Notes under the pieces: generated by a model | Seen by the model: only the letters and a program-made list of their open reading frames with translations | Told to the model about the DNA's origin: nothing | Databases searched by the model: none | Translations under genes and position numbers: made by a program | Shown here: positions 26,664-35,226 of the stretch, in pieces | How positions within the stretch are numbered: position 1 is the first letter of the stretch | Layout: each line of letters starts with the position of its first letter | Assembly: GCA_024742355.1 (NCBI GenBank) | Contig: JANSYM010000005.1 | Location: 186,001 to 250,000, forward strand | From: Hyphomonadaceae bacterium | GTDB lineage: Bacteria; Pseudomonadota; Alphaproteobacteria; Caulobacterales; Hyphomonadaceae | Direction: 5' to 3' | DNA: 64,000 nucleotides

Positions 26664-27863
26664 TTACTTGAGGGCAAGCCGCTTGAGCGGTGACCCAATC
26701 GCGCCTGAAACGAGCGCTGCGAGCAGCGGCGGCCCGGGCCAGATCCGGCTCAGCGGCGCGGCCAGCCAGTCCCGGAGCCAGGGCAGGAAGCGGCTATCGC
26801 CCTGATAGACCGGCGTGAACATCCAGGTCATGATCTGGTACAGGCGGACATGGCCACGGCGCATCCGGACATAGGATTTCAGCGCATCGCTGACGTCGGA
26901 CGTCGCGGTCAGCGCCTGCGCCAGCGCCCAGGCATCTAGCAGCGCCATATTTGCCCCCTGCCCCAATTGCGGCGATGCGGCGTGCCAGGCATCCCCGATC
27001 CGCGCAAAACCACGCCCGGCAGTCGGTTGAGTGGATGTGTGGTGGCGATAACGCGCGAAAGTCAGGTCTGAATGGCTCTGGAATTGGTCCATGAGGCACT
27101 CTGTCTCCGGCCAGAGCGCGACAGCCTTAGCCTTCCAATGGTCCAGCGGCCGCGACCGCCAGATTGCTTCACGGTCGGCGCGGATCGACCAGAAATAGGT
27201 CAGCGTTTCCGGCGCATCAGGCGTCAACCGCCCGGACGGCATCACGCCCGTCATCCGGTTTGCCTTGTAATAGCGTTGTTCCAGCGCGGTGGCATCGAAC
27301 GGCCCATTCTCAGGCCAGGGCAGGGTGGCCCACAGCGCCCCATAAGGCAGGTCGACACCGCGATTTCCGGGTGTCAGATTCGAGCGCGCGCCATGCGCAT
27401 AGACGACGAGGTCTATGCCGGACACACGCTCACCGGATTTCAGCACAAGAGCAGGAGCGTCCGGCTCGGCGCCAATCACCGGTGCATCGAGTACGACGTC
27501 CACGTCCGCCGTCTTTGCCGCCTGATAGAGCGCATCAAACAACAGGCCACGCTGCACCCCCAGACCATAAATATCACTGCGCCATTTGGCATAACGGACA
27601 TCAAGGACCGGGCGCAGCGAGGGCGTGGTCAGCCCCCATAGCCGCTCGATGCGGGTGCCGAGCGCATCTATCTCCTGACGCAGTCCCAACTGATCCAGCA
27701 CAGCCAGGCCAGTTTGTTGCAGCATCAGGCCCGAACCGATGGGTTTCGGCGTCTCGAACTGATCGAAGATGCGGACGCGATGCCCTGCACGCGCCAGCAG
27801 CGTGGCCAATGCCAGCCCGCCAATTCCAGCGCCCGCAATCGCGATTTCCAGCCGCTTGCCCAT
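26664..27863 (-). CDS. FAD-dependent aromatic-type monooxygenase
   Basis: 399 residues of the PHBH-like flavoprotein family. The FAD-binding GAGIGGLALATLLARAGH is at about residues 11-28, the DG/GA-type motif is LVVYAHGARSNL near 150, and the GD motif is FARIGDAWHAASPQLGQGANMALLDAW near 285. The C-terminal 70 residues are hydrophobic-aromatic and could touch the membrane. Such enzymes hydroxylate aromatic or polyketide rings with NAD(P)H and O2. Substrate is not deducible; no catabolic cluster surrounds it. Confidence 0.82.
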   Translation of the reverse strand: MGKRLEIAIAGAGIGGLALATLLARAGHRVRIFDQFETPKPIGSGLMLQQTGLAVLDQLGLRQEIDALGTRIERLWGLTTPSLRPVLDVRYAKWRSDIYGLGVQRGLLFDALYQAAKTADVDVVLDAPVIGAEPDAPALVLKSGERVSGIDLVVYAHGARSNLTPGNRGVDLPYGALWATLPWPENGPFDATALEQRYYKANRMTGVMPSGRLTPDAPETLTYFWSIRADREAIWRSRPLDHWKAKAVALWPETECLMDQFQSHSDLTFARYRHHTSTQPTAGRGFARIGDAWHAASPQLGQGANMALLDAWALAQALTATSDVSDALKSYVRMRRGHVRLYQIMTWMFTPVYQGDSRFLPWLRDWLAAPLSRIWPGPPLLAALVSGAIGSPLKRLALK

Positions 27864-27926
27864 AATTCTACCCTGCGACGCTGCGCGATGATTGTCACTG
27901 GGCCAAAAAATCCCTAACTGAGGGCG

Positions 27927-29579
27927 ATGACGAAGACGCTCAAAATGCTTGCCGCGCAGCTCAATCCCGTGGTCGGAGATATCAAGGGAAACAAAGCCTT
28001 AGCCGAAGCCGCCCATGCCGAGGCGACAGCCAAGCATGTCGACCTTCTGGTGCTCTCAGAACTGTTCATTCTAGGCTATCCAGCCGAAGACCTGGTCTTG
28101 AAACCGGCGGCGGTCGAGCATTCCATGCAGGCCGTGCACGCCCTGACCGAATTGACCCAAAACGGCCCGGCCATTCTCATCGGGTCGCCCTGGGCCGAGG
28201 ATGGCAAGCTGTTCAATTCCATCCTGCTGCTCCAGGACGGCGCCATCCGCACCCGCTATGACAAGCGTGAGCTGCCCAATTATGGCGTGTTTGACGAGAA
28301 ACGCATCTTTGACGCAGGCGAAGGCGCCCATGAAACCGTCACCATGAACGGCATCCAGGTCGGCCTCGCGATCTGTGAGGACATCTGGTACGACCGCGTG
28401 CCCGGCGCGCTGTCGGAGGCGGGCGCGGAAGTCCTTCTGGTCCCGAATGCCTCGCCCTGGCGGCGCACCGTCAATGTTGAGCGCCACACCACATTCTCAG
28501 CCTGGGCCAAGACCGGCGTGCCGTACCTGTTCGTCAATCAGGTCGGCGGCCAGGACGAATTGGTCTTTGACGGCGCCTCTTATGCGGTGGATTTTGATGG
28601 CGCCGAGCATCAGCTGCTCGGCGACTTTGTCAGTGGCAGTGCCGTCGTCACATATAATGGCGAGACGCACCGGTTCGAGCCGGCCGACGACCCGGCCAAG
28701 CTGACCAGCGGCTGGGAAGCCGAATATCGCGCCGCGACGCTCGCGCTCGGCGATTATGTCAACAAGAACCGCTTCCCGGGCGTCGTGCTCGGCCTGTCGG
28801 GCGGCATAGACAGCGCGCTGACCGCCGCCATGGCCGTCGATGCGCTGGGCCCAGAGCGGGTCTGGTGCGTGATGATGCCGAGCAAGTATACCAGCTCGGA
28901 AAGCCTGGAAGACGCCAAAGCCTGCGCCGAAGCCCTCGGTGTGCGCTATGATTCGATCAATATCGCACCGGGCGTCGATGCCATGGACGAGATGCTCGGC
29001 GCTGCCTTTGCCGAGACTGAAGCAGATACGACCGAAGAGAACATCCAGTCCCGCCTGCGCGGGGTGACGCTGATGGCCCTGTCCAACAAGTTCGGCCACA
29101 TGGTCGTCACCACCGGCAATAAATCGGAAATGGCGGTCGGTTATGCGACGCTCTATGGCGACATGTGCGGCGGCTACAATGCGCTGAAGGATTTCTACAA
29201 GACTGAAGTCTTCGCCCTGTCCCGCTGGCGCAACACAGCGGTGCCCCTCGGCGCGCTCGGCCCCGGCGGCGAGGTCATCCCGGAGCGCATCATCACCAAA
29301 CCGCCGAGCGCGGAACTGCGCGAAGACCAGAAGGACGAGGATTCATTGCCGCCCTATGAGGCGCTGGACGACATCCTGCGCGGCCTGGTCGACCTGGAAG
29401 AAGACGTCGACGACATCCTTGCCCGCGGCCATGATGAAGCCACCGTCCGCCGCATCGAACACCTGCTCTACGTGGCCGAGTACAAACGCCGCCAGGCCCC
29501 GCCCGGGGTGAAGGTCGGGTCGAAGAACTTCGGCCGCGACCGGCGCTATCCGATTACGAACCGGTTTCGGGATGATTGA
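27927..29579 (+). CDS. nadE: Glutamine-dependent NAD+ synthetase
   Basis: 550 residues. The N-terminal nitrilase-like glutaminase (about 5-260) has Glu in LSELFILGYPAEDL, Lys in YDKRELPNYGVFDEKR and nucleophile Cys in GLAICEDIWYD. The C-terminal synthetase domain has the PP-loop VLGLSGGIDSALTAA (about 288-302), TGNKSEMAVGYATLYGD and a KDFYKTEV segment. It amidates nicotinate adenine dinucleotide, using glutamine as nitrogen donor. Monocistronic, followed by the repeat-rich gap. Confidence 0.95.
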   Translation: MTKTLKMLAAQLNPVVGDIKGNKALAEAAHAEATAKHVDLLVLSELFILGYPAEDLVLKPAAVEHSMQAVHALTELTQNGPAILIGSPWAEDGKLFNSILLLQDGAIRTRYDKRELPNYGVFDEKRIFDAGEGAHETVTMNGIQVGLAICEDIWYDRVPGALSEAGAEVLLVPNASPWRRTVNVERHTTFSAWAKTGVPYLFVNQVGGQDELVFDGASYAVDFDGAEHQLLGDFVSGSAVVTYNGETHRFEPADDPAKLTSGWEAEYRAATLALGDYVNKNRFPGVVLGLSGGIDSALTAAMAVDALGPERVWCVMMPSKYTSSESLEDAKACAEALGVRYDSINIAPGVDAMDEMLGAAFAETEADTTEENIQSRLRGVTLMALSNKFGHMVVTTGNKSEMAVGYATLYGDMCGGYNALKDFYKTEVFALSRWRNTAVPLGALGPGGEVIPERIITKPPSAELREDQKDEDSLPPYEALDDILRGLVDLEEDVDDILARGHDEATVRRIEHLLYVAEYKRRQAPPGVKVGSKNFGRDRRYPITNRFRDD

Positions 29580-29658
29580 CGGGTAGGGGTGAGCCGGCGG
29601 GGGGTGGGTTTATTGGTTGCTTTGGGCGTCGAAGGGGACATGCGCGCAACCCCGACTG

Positions 29659-29677
29659 TCCCGGACTTGATCCGGGA
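29659..29677. repeat. Inverted repeat TCCCGGA-N5-TCCGGGA
   Basis: Arms 29659-29665 and 29671-29677 flank CTTGA. It resembles the next element at 29713 and probably belongs to the same dispersed family. Confidence 0.65.
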
Positions 29678-29712
29678 TCTCGTGCGAGGGAGACCGGAAG
29701 CATCGCCGGAGG

Positions 29713-29731
29713 TCCCGGGTCAAGCCCGGGA
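29713..29731. repeat. Inverted repeat TCCCGGG-N5-CCCGGGA
   Basis: Perfect 7-bp arms flank TCAAG, the reverse complement of the CTTGA centre of the element at 29659. The two are inverted copies of one motif, 54 bp apart. Confidence 0.65.
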
Positions 29732-29755
29732 TGAGCGGTAATCTCTTTCCGCCTT

Positions 29756-29829
29756 ATCCTGAGCGAAGTCGAAGGACGAGGCGGGCTTTCAGGAAGCACG
29801 GCCCTTAATCCTTCGACTTCGCTCAGGAT
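29756..29829. repeat. Long inverted repeat with 21-bp perfect arms
   Basis: Arms at 29756-29776 and 29809-29829 (core GAGCGAAGTCGAAGGA and its complement) are perfectly complementary over 21 bp with a 32-bp centre. Transcription either way would give a long stable hairpin, possibly a bidirectional terminator or a mobile repeat unit. Confidence 0.8.
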
Positions 29830-29881
29830 GAGGGCCTTTTGGTCTAGCCTGTCCGCGTGCCCCGCCCCCCTTCCAGGCGCT

Positions 29882-29903
29882 CCCCACGGAATTTTCCGTG
29901 GGG
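29882..29903. repeat. 22-bp near-uninterrupted palindrome
   Basis: CCCCACGGAA and TTCCGTGGGG flank TT. Perfect 10-bp arms with a 2-nt centre, so cruciform or dimeric protein site are both possible; most likely another repeat unit. Confidence 0.7.
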
Positions 29904-30038
29904 TCCAACACGAGATCTTGCCGCGAGGACCGGGAGAGATGTCATCGCTCTCGATCTTCGCAGCACGACCGGGTGATGGACTGCCCAGACCAGGCTGGGC
30001 AGAGCGTCGTGGATAGTTTGGGGCGCCCTTATTCCGAA

Positions 30039-30129
30039 GACGCCTGCGCAGGCAGGTGTCCAGGGACAGGATCTGGCGAACAGGACCAGACGATATTACC
30101 GTCCCTGGATACCTGCCTGCGCAGGTATC
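30039..30129. repeat. Inverted repeat pair with 29-bp arms
   Basis: Arms 30039-30067 and 30101-30129 (core CCTGCGCAGGCAGG) are complementary except for three transitions, with a 33-bp centre. Each arm itself contains the palindrome CCTGCGCAGG. The substitutions show the copies are not very recent. Confidence 0.75.
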
Positions 30130-30159
30130 GGCGGTGAAGGTGGGAAGTTTGGCACGAGG

Positions 30160-30194
30160 TCCCGGATATTTCCGCTGGCGCGAAAATTCCGGGA
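30160..30194. repeat. Imperfect inverted repeat TCCCGGA...TCCGGGA
   Basis: Arms 30160-30175 and 30180-30194 pair over TCCCGGA and the adjacent AT-rich plus GCG segments with one bulge; the loop is about 4 nt. It ends 33 bp before the CoA-ester lyase stop and could act as its terminator. Confidence 0.55.
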
Positions 30195-30226
30195 TGACAC
30201 GGAAAGTGTTGGTTCGGGAAGGGCCT

Positions 30227-31114
30227 CTACCCCGCCATCGCCGCAATCGCTTCAGCCACCTCGACCGTGCGTTGCGCCTCTTCCAGGTGCAGCAATTCAG
30301 TCATCTTGCCGTTCACCTTGAGCACGCCTTTGCCGGCATTCTCGGGGTCGGCGAACGCCGCGATCACCGCCTTGGCCTGGTCGACGTCTGCCGCTGCGGG
30401 GGCGAAGATTTCGTTTGCAGCGGCGAGTTGGGACGGGTGGATAAGGGTCTTGCCGTCAAAGCCCATCAGGCGGCCCTGCATGCATTCTGCGGCGAGCCCG
30501 TCTTCGTCGCCAATGCCATTGAACACGCCATCAATTGCCAGAAGGTCATAGGCGCGGGCGGCGGCCACCGAGAGACCGAGCGAAGTCTGGAACGCGGTGC
30601 GCAGCGGCGGATTGTTAACGCCGCGAAGCTCCTTGGCGAGGTCATTCGTGCCCATCACGAAAGCGGTCAGGCGCGTGCGGCCGACGGCTTCGGCAATGTC
30701 GTGAATGTTGAGGATGGCCTTGGGCATCTCGATCATCACCCACAGGCCCATCTCGTCTGGAGCGCCGGCGCGGCTCATCGAATCGTCGAGCCGGTCAATG
30801 TCGCCGCCATCAATGACTTTCGGGGCAAGGATCGCATCCGGGCCAGCTGCCACGGCGGCTTTCATGTCCTCAAGCCCCCATTCGGTATCGAGCCCGTTGA
30901 CGCGCACCACCACCTCGCGCTGGCCATAGCCACCGGCTTTGACGGCATTGCAGACCGTCTCGCGGGCCTCGATCTTGGCGTCTGGTGCGACTGCGTCTTC
31001 GAGGTCGAAAATCAGCGTATCAGCCGCCAATGACTTGGCTTTTTCAAGCGCGCGCGGATTGGCGCCGGGCATATACAGGCAGGAACGGCGAGGACGGTGA
31101 GTAGCAGCGGACAT
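30227..31114 (-). CDS. HpcH/HpaI-family CoA ester lyase (malyl/citramalyl-CoA lyase-like)
   Basis: 295 residues from ATG 31114, chosen for AGGAG 6 bp upstream. It begins RSCLYMPGANPRALEKA, then DTLIFDLEDAVAP (metal and substrate acids), VVVRVNGLDTEWGLED, LWVMIEMPKAILN (metal-binding Glu), FVMGTNDLAKEL and GKTLIHPSQL. These define the CitE-like lyase family, which cleaves or forms C-C bonds in (S)-malyl-, citramalyl- or beta-methylmalyl-CoA. Which CoA ester is used cannot be told from sequence. It is divergent from the GNAT gene. Confidence 0.87.
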   Translation of the reverse strand: MSAATHRPRRSCLYMPGANPRALEKAKSLAADTLIFDLEDAVAPDAKIEARETVCNAVKAGGYGQREVVVRVNGLDTEWGLEDMKAAVAAGPDAILAPKVIDGGDIDRLDDSMSRAGAPDEMGLWVMIEMPKAILNIHDIAEAVGRTRLTAFVMGTNDLAKELRGVNNPPLRTAFQTSLGLSVAAARAYDLLAIDGVFNGIGDEDGLAAECMQGRLMGFDGKTLIHPSQLAAANEIFAPAAADVDQAKAVIAAFADPENAGKGVLKVNGKMTELLHLEEAQRTVEVAEAIAAMAG

Positions 31115-31198
31115 GAAGGGCTCCTTGACGGACGAGATCGAACGCGACACGAGTGCCCGCTCACGCGCATGAAATCAACTCTTGGCCCCGGGTTAAGT

Positions 31199-31669
31199 AT
31201 GCCATTCGATTATCTTCTCCGAACCGCAACAGCCGAAGATTACGATGTCCTGGGGGCGGTGATGTATGACGCTATCCACAATGGGCCAACCAAGTACACA
31301 AAAGCGCAGTCTCGCGCCTGGGCGCCGGAGCCGTGGCGCGGACCGGATTGGGCGGCACGGCTCGCCAAGCAGCACATCCTTGTCGCCGAACGCGCTGGAG
31401 ACATTCACGGCTTCATGTCGATAGAGCCCGGCGGCTATGTCGATTTCGCCTATATCCGTCCCGACGCGCAAGGCAGCGGCCTGTTTCGCAAACTGTTTGC
31501 CGCCGTGTCAGACTGGGCACATGCGCGCGGCGAGACCGAACTTTCAACGCATGCCAGCCTGATGGCACAGCCAGCCTTCGCGGCGATGGGGTTTCAAATC
31601 GATCATCACGAAACGGTCGAGGTGGACGGACAGTCCCTGCGCCGTGCACGCATGAGCAAAAGCCTGTAA
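31199..31669 (+). CDS. GNAT family N-acetyltransferase
   Basis: 156 residues from ATG 31199 (poor ribosome site; two upstream Mets overlap the divergent gene). It starts with FDYLLRTATAEDYDVLGAVMYDAI, typical GNAT strand-helix. The acetyl-CoA site is VDFAYIRPDAQGSGLFRKLFAAVSDWA, with Q-G-S-G as the pyrophosphate loop, followed by STHASLMAQPAFAAMGF, the family's conserved Phe-x-x-x-G-F. Substrate unknown. It lies 10 bp before the serine hydrolase gene, so they form an operon. Confidence 0.87.
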   Translation: MPFDYLLRTATAEDYDVLGAVMYDAIHNGPTKYTKAQSRAWAPEPWRGPDWAARLAKQHILVAERAGDIHGFMSIEPGGYVDFAYIRPDAQGSGLFRKLFAAVSDWAHARGETELSTHASLMAQPAFAAMGFQIDHHETVEVDGQSLRRARMSKSL

Positions 31670-31679
31670 GGACGCCTGT

Positions 31680-32804
31680 ATGACTGATTATCCCATCTCT
31701 GGTTACGCCGCGCCGGGTTTCGAACCTGTCCAGGACGCATTTGAGGAAAACTTCGCCGAAGACAAGGAACTTGGCGCCGGATTTGCCGCCTATCTGGACG
31801 GTGAGCTGATCGTCGACCTGAAAGGCGGCTTCGCGGATCGCAAGAAGACGCAGGCCTGGTCGGATGACACAATTGTGCCGGTCTACTCGACCACCAAACC
31901 AATCGCAGCCCTCGTCCTGGCCCGCATAATCGATGCCCTGCCTGCGGGTTATGAAACGCGGGTTGCCGATGTCTGGCCGGAATTTGCGGCGAATGGCAAA
32001 GACGCTGTGACCATTGCCGAAATGGTCTCGCACCAGGCCGGTCTGCCTGGCTTTGTCGAACCGGTTGATCCCGGGCTCTGGCTCGATCCCGCGGCCTGCG
32101 CCGCCGCCCTGGCGCCGCTCGCCCCGCTTTGGAAACTTGGCACAGCGCACGGCTATCATCCGCTGACCTGGGGCTATCTGATCGGGGAAGTGGTGCGCCG
32201 GATTGATGGCCGAAGCCTCGGCACAATCCTGCGCGAAGACATTGCCGGCCCCGCCGGAATCGACTTCCAGATCGGCACGCCCGAAGCCGACCACGCTCGT
32301 GTCGCCGAGATCATGCGCCCGCGCGTCTTGCCAGACCTGGGGGAAATCAATGAGGCGACCCGCGCCGCCTTCCTGACCAAATGGGCCGCACCGGATCGCG
32401 GCGGAGCCATCTGGCGTGAGATCGAGATTCCCTCCGCGAATGGCATCGGCACGGCCAAGGCTGTTGCCGAACTCTATGGCATTTACGCCCATGGCGGAGC
32501 CCTGCGCGGTCAGACCGTCATCCCGGACGCCGCCTTTGAGAGCCTGATCGAGAGCCGCGTGAAGGGCCAGGATCTGGTCCTGCCTTATGTCACCGAATTC
32601 GCGGCTGGCGTGATGCGCAACAATATCGGTCTGTATGGGCCCAATCCCGATACTATGTGCCATTCCGGGTGGGGCGGATCGCTGGCTCTGGGTGACCCAG
32701 ATCGACACCTCAGCGCCGCTTATGTGATGAATCGCCAGTCCAACAGCCTACAGGCCGACCCGCGCGCCACCCGCCTGATTCAGACTCTATATGGTTGTTT
32801 ATAA
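31680..32804 (+). CDS. Serine hydrolase, class C beta-lactamase/esterase fold
   Basis: 374 residues with AAGGA overlapping the GNAT stop. The S-x-x-K catalytic pair is in VYSTTKP (Ser70, Lys73). A Tyr-containing second element follows in HGYHPLTWGYLIGEVVRRI, where classical enzymes have Y-x-N. CHSGWGGS near the C-terminus replaces the KTG box with H-x-G. The H-x-G variant is usual in EstB-like esterases and D-aminopeptidase relatives, so an esterase is more likely than a beta-lactamase. No signal peptide: probably cytoplasmic. Confidence 0.85.
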   Translation: MTDYPISGYAAPGFEPVQDAFEENFAEDKELGAGFAAYLDGELIVDLKGGFADRKKTQAWSDDTIVPVYSTTKPIAALVLARIIDALPAGYETRVADVWPEFAANGKDAVTIAEMVSHQAGLPGFVEPVDPGLWLDPAACAAALAPLAPLWKLGTAHGYHPLTWGYLIGEVVRRIDGRSLGTILREDIAGPAGIDFQIGTPEADHARVAEIMRPRVLPDLGEINEATRAAFLTKWAAPDRGGAIWREIEIPSANGIGTAKAVAELYGIYAHGGALRGQTVIPDAAFESLIESRVKGQDLVLPYVTEFAAGVMRNNIGLYGPNPDTMCHSGWGGSLALGDPDRHLSAAYVMNRQSNSLQADPRATRLIQTLYGCL

Positions 32805-32867
32805 TGGATTTTTACAAATCGCGTTGAAGCCGTGAGGCCTCTGGTACGATTGTTGCGGATATGGGGT

Positions 32868-32883
32868 GGAGTTTGGAAACTCC
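32868..32883 (+). other. Perfect hairpin upstream of a terminator
   Basis: GGAGTTT-GG-AAACTCC, 25 bp ahead of the terminator at 32908. With a TATAAT at 32800-32805 it leaves open a small transcript of about 125 nt, but a 3' UTR structure of the serine hydrolase gene is equally likely. Confidence 0.35.
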
Positions 32884-32907
32884 CAAATCTCCATCATGTT
32901 TACCTGC

Positions 32908-32937
32908 GCCCGGCTGTTTTCAGTCGGGCTCTTTTTT
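32908..32937 (+). terminator. Intrinsic terminator after the serine hydrolase gene
   Basis: GCCCGGCTG and CAGTCGGGC form a 9-bp stem with one G-U pair and loop TTTT, followed by TC and six Ts. It directly abuts the end of the convergent rarD gene. Confidence 0.88.
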
Positions 32938-33847
32938 ATCGCACCGACGCCGCGGCCCGGGCCAGGCGCCGCGCCTTGGCCTCGCCCATCAGGCTGTCCA
33001 GCGTGAAGACGATGAGCGCGGTCCAGATAAAGGCGAATGCGAGCGCATGGGTGAGGCCGAAGGCTTCCTTGAAGACCAGGACGGAGATCAGGAACTGCAG
33101 GGTCGGTCCGATATATTGCATCATGCCCATGGTCGACAAGCGCAGGCGTTTGGCAGCAATCGCAAACAGGATCAGCGGCACTGCTGTGATCGGTCCGGCG
33201 GCGATCAGCATCGGAATATCAGCGACGCTTTCGCCCATCGGCCGCCCGTCTGGCTGGGCCACAAACCAGCCGAGCCAGATCAGGGCCAGCGGTGCCAGCA
33301 GCGCGGCTTCGACAACGAACCCGGCGCGGCTGTCGACTTGAACCTGTTTGCGAATGACCGAATAGAAGGCAAAGGTCAGGCACAGCACCAGGGCCACCCA
33401 TGGCAGGTAGCCAAGCGCAGTGGTCATGATTGCAACGCCGATCGTGGCAAGCCCGACAGCGACCCATTGCGCCGGCCGCAAACGCTCGGCAAAGAACACT
33501 GCGCCGATCAACACGTTGACCAGCGGGTTGATATAGTAGCCGAGGCTCGCCTCCATCACCCGCTCCTGGCCCACCGCCCAGATATAGATCAGCCAATTGG
33601 CGCCAATCAGAACGGCGGATATGGAGAGCCACAACAGATGTTGCGGCGTAATCGCGGCGCGCAATTGTGCCCAGTTTCTTGCGATCACGATCAGGATAAT
33701 CCCGGTCGGGACGCTCCAGACGATCCGATGCGCCAGCATTTCCATGGGCTGGATATGATCGAGCGCCCGGAAATAGAGCGGCAAGCCGCCCCAGATGGTG
33801 TAACATCCGAGACAGCAAAGAAATCCGAGGCGCAGCGCAGGTGACAT
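32936..33847 (-). CDS. rarD: RarD-type EamA transporter
   Basis: 303 residues with ten hydrophobic spans. The N-terminus GFLCCLGCYTIWGGLPLYFRALDHIQPMEMLAHRIVWS is characteristic of RarD, as are LIYIWAVGQERVMEASLGYYINPLVNVLIG and STMGMMQYIGPTLQFLISVLVFKE. RarD is an inner-membrane drug/metabolite exporter family protein linked to chloramphenicol sensitivity in Pseudomonas; the real cargo is unknown. It is convergent with the serine hydrolase gene. Confidence 0.9.
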   Translation of the reverse strand: MSPALRLGFLCCLGCYTIWGGLPLYFRALDHIQPMEMLAHRIVWSVPTGIILIVIARNWAQLRAAITPQHLLWLSISAVLIGANWLIYIWAVGQERVMEASLGYYINPLVNVLIGAVFFAERLRPAQWVAVGLATIGVAIMTTALGYLPWVALVLCLTFAFYSVIRKQVQVDSRAGFVVEAALLAPLALIWLGWFVAQPDGRPMGESVADIPMLIAAGPITAVPLILFAIAAKRLRLSTMGMMQYIGPTLQFLISVLVFKEAFGLTHALAFAFIWTALIVFTLDSLMGEAKARRLARAAASVR

Positions 33848-33985
33848 GCCCGTGCAGGTAGCGACGAACCTGGCTGTGCGCCACCCGGAATTTGTGCAAT
33901 TTAGTCATTCTAATAGCGCGTGGTGGAATTGACCCTTCAGCGTTCTGTCATAAGCTCCGAACCTGTTGAATCCTGAGGAGCTGAC

Positions 33986-34978
33986 GTGCCCGAATTTCGC
34001 TCTTTCCGAGACCAGAGCCTGCACTATTTCATGCGCGACCATTCGCAGATTCCGGTCGGCCGGATCGAGTCGCCCGCAGCCTGGCATGGCGCAGCCATGA
34101 AGACCCGGCAAGAGGATTGGCTCGTGCATCTTTCCAGTGCCGACCTCGCAGAAATTGAAGCGGCAACCGATCAGGCCTTGTCATCGGGCCTCGAGCTGAG
34201 CGCTGTCTCGAAACACAGCTTCGCCCTACCCACGCTGAGCCCGAAAATCGCGGCGTGGCGGCGCGAGATTTGTGACGGTCGCGGCTTTGTCGTCGTGCGC
34301 GGATTGCCGGTGCGCGAATGGGGTGAAGAAAAGTCGGCTTACGCCTATTGGGGCCTCGGGCATCATCTCGGCCACCCGGGCGCGCAGAACCCGCAGAATG
34401 AACTGCTCGGCCATGTCGTGGATTATGGCGAAGAGGCCGAGAACCCGATGGTCCGCCGTTACCGCACGACCGGCAATATCGATTTTCACTGCGACGCCGC
34501 CGATGCTGTCGGACTACTCTGCCTGCACACGGCGAAAAGTGGTGGCCAGAGCCGGATTGTCAGCTCGGTCGCGATCTATAATGAAATTGCTGCGCAGCGC
34601 CCAGACTTGGTTGCGCGCCTGTTCGACCCGATCGAGCTGGATCTGCGGGGCGAAGAACGCCCGGGTGATGCGGGGTTCATCTCTCTGCCGCCATGCCGGT
34701 ATACCAGCAAAGGCGGCTTGAAGACGTTTTACCATAGCGAATATTTCAGGTCCGCCGCCAGGCATGACGCGGTCACTCACGACCAGACGACAACAGATCT
34801 GCTCGACTTGTATGACACCCTGTGCCTGCGCCCGGACCTGCAGCTCGATATGTGGCTCGAACCCGGCGACATGCAGTTCATTTCCAATCACACGACGGTG
34901 CATTCGCGCACAGAATATGAAGACTGGCCCGAACGCCACCGCAAACGCCATTTGCTGCGGCTCTGGTTGTCGCTGTAG
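33986..34978 (+). CDS. TauD/TfdA-like Fe(II)/2-oxoglutarate dioxygenase
   Basis: 330 residues from GTG 33986, after GAGGAG at good spacing. The metal facial triad is H-x-D in NIDFHCDAAD (His168, Asp170) with the distal His306 in ISNHTTVHSRTEYED. The 2-oxoglutarate-binding Arg is expected in RKRHLLRLWLSL at the end. FVVVRGLPVREWGEE and GHHLGHPGAQN are family features. Substrate unknown; relatives act on taurine, phenoxyacetates, butyrobetaine or carboxylic acids. It stands alone beside the tRNA gene. Confidence 0.87.
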   Translation: MPEFRSFRDQSLHYFMRDHSQIPVGRIESPAAWHGAAMKTRQEDWLVHLSSADLAEIEAATDQALSSGLELSAVSKHSFALPTLSPKIAAWRREICDGRGFVVVRGLPVREWGEEKSAYAYWGLGHHLGHPGAQNPQNELLGHVVDYGEEAENPMVRRYRTTGNIDFHCDAADAVGLLCLHTAKSGGQSRIVSSVAIYNEIAAQRPDLVARLFDPIELDLRGEERPGDAGFISLPPCRYTSKGGLKTFYHSEYFRSAARHDAVTHDQTTTDLLDLYDTLCLRPDLQLDMWLEPGDMQFISNHTTVHSRTEYEDWPERHRKRHLLRLWLSL

Positions 34979-35033
34979 CGCGCAGCACCGCAAATGCGTC
35001 CGATGCAATAACAGATGGTCGGGATTATCCCAT

Positions 35034-35120
35034 TGGTGCCCAGAAGAGGACTCGAACCTCCACGTCCATAAGGACACTACGACCTGAACGTAGCGCGTCT
35101 ACCAATTCCGCCATCTGGGC
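35034..35120 (-). tRNA. tRNA-Leu (CAG)
   Basis: An 87-nt cloverleaf on the minus strand. The acceptor stem is GCCCAGA/TCTGGGC with A discriminator and encoded CCA. The D arm has TGGTAGACGC, the anticodon stem is CTACG/CGTAG with loop TTCAGGT (anticodon CAG), a class II variable arm follows (TGTCC-TTAT-GGACG), and the T loop is GGTTCGAGTCC. It decodes CTG, a very frequent codon in this GC-rich sequence. About 110 bp to the next gene shows nothing else. Confidence 0.97.
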
Positions 35121-35226
35121 ACGAAAAAGGAATGGCGCGTATAGCGGGGAAAACGCGTCAGCGTCAACGGGCAATGTGCGCCCGTAAGGAGGAATTGCAC
35201 CGACGCGTCCTCAACCCTGCGCAATC

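Larger units (their letters stand above)
29580..30226. repeat. Gene-free stretch with a cluster of inverted repeats
   Basis: About 650 bp between nadE and the CoA-ester lyase gene with no credible gene. It contains at least six inverted repeats of different sequence, listed separately, of the kinds often found dispersed in alphaproteobacterial intergenic DNA (CCCGGGTCAAGCCCGGGA type, GAGCGAAGTCGAAGGA type, CCTGCGCAGGCAGG type). No transposase or terminal direct repeats are visible. Open frames crossing it are repeat-derived. Confidence 0.8.

Noticed and set aside
29659-30194. Possible CRISPR array or insertion sequence in the repeat-rich gap
   Set aside because: Repeats are inverted and of different sequences, not evenly spaced direct repeats; no cas gene or transposase in the window.
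29554-30246. Open frame across the repeat cluster (230 codons, minus strand)
   Set aside because: Its translation is made of the inverted repeats (PGLDPG-like and SEVEG-like strings), a common annotation artefact.
31413-32708. 431-codon open frame antisense to the serine hydrolase and GNAT genes
   Set aside because: It covers two clear domain-bearing genes on the other strand; residue composition is shadow-like.
32806-32937. Independent small RNA gene after the serine hydrolase
   Set aside because: A TATAAT and a hairpin plus terminator exist, but no -35 at proper spacing; a 3' UTR explains it equally well, so only the hairpin and terminator are listed.
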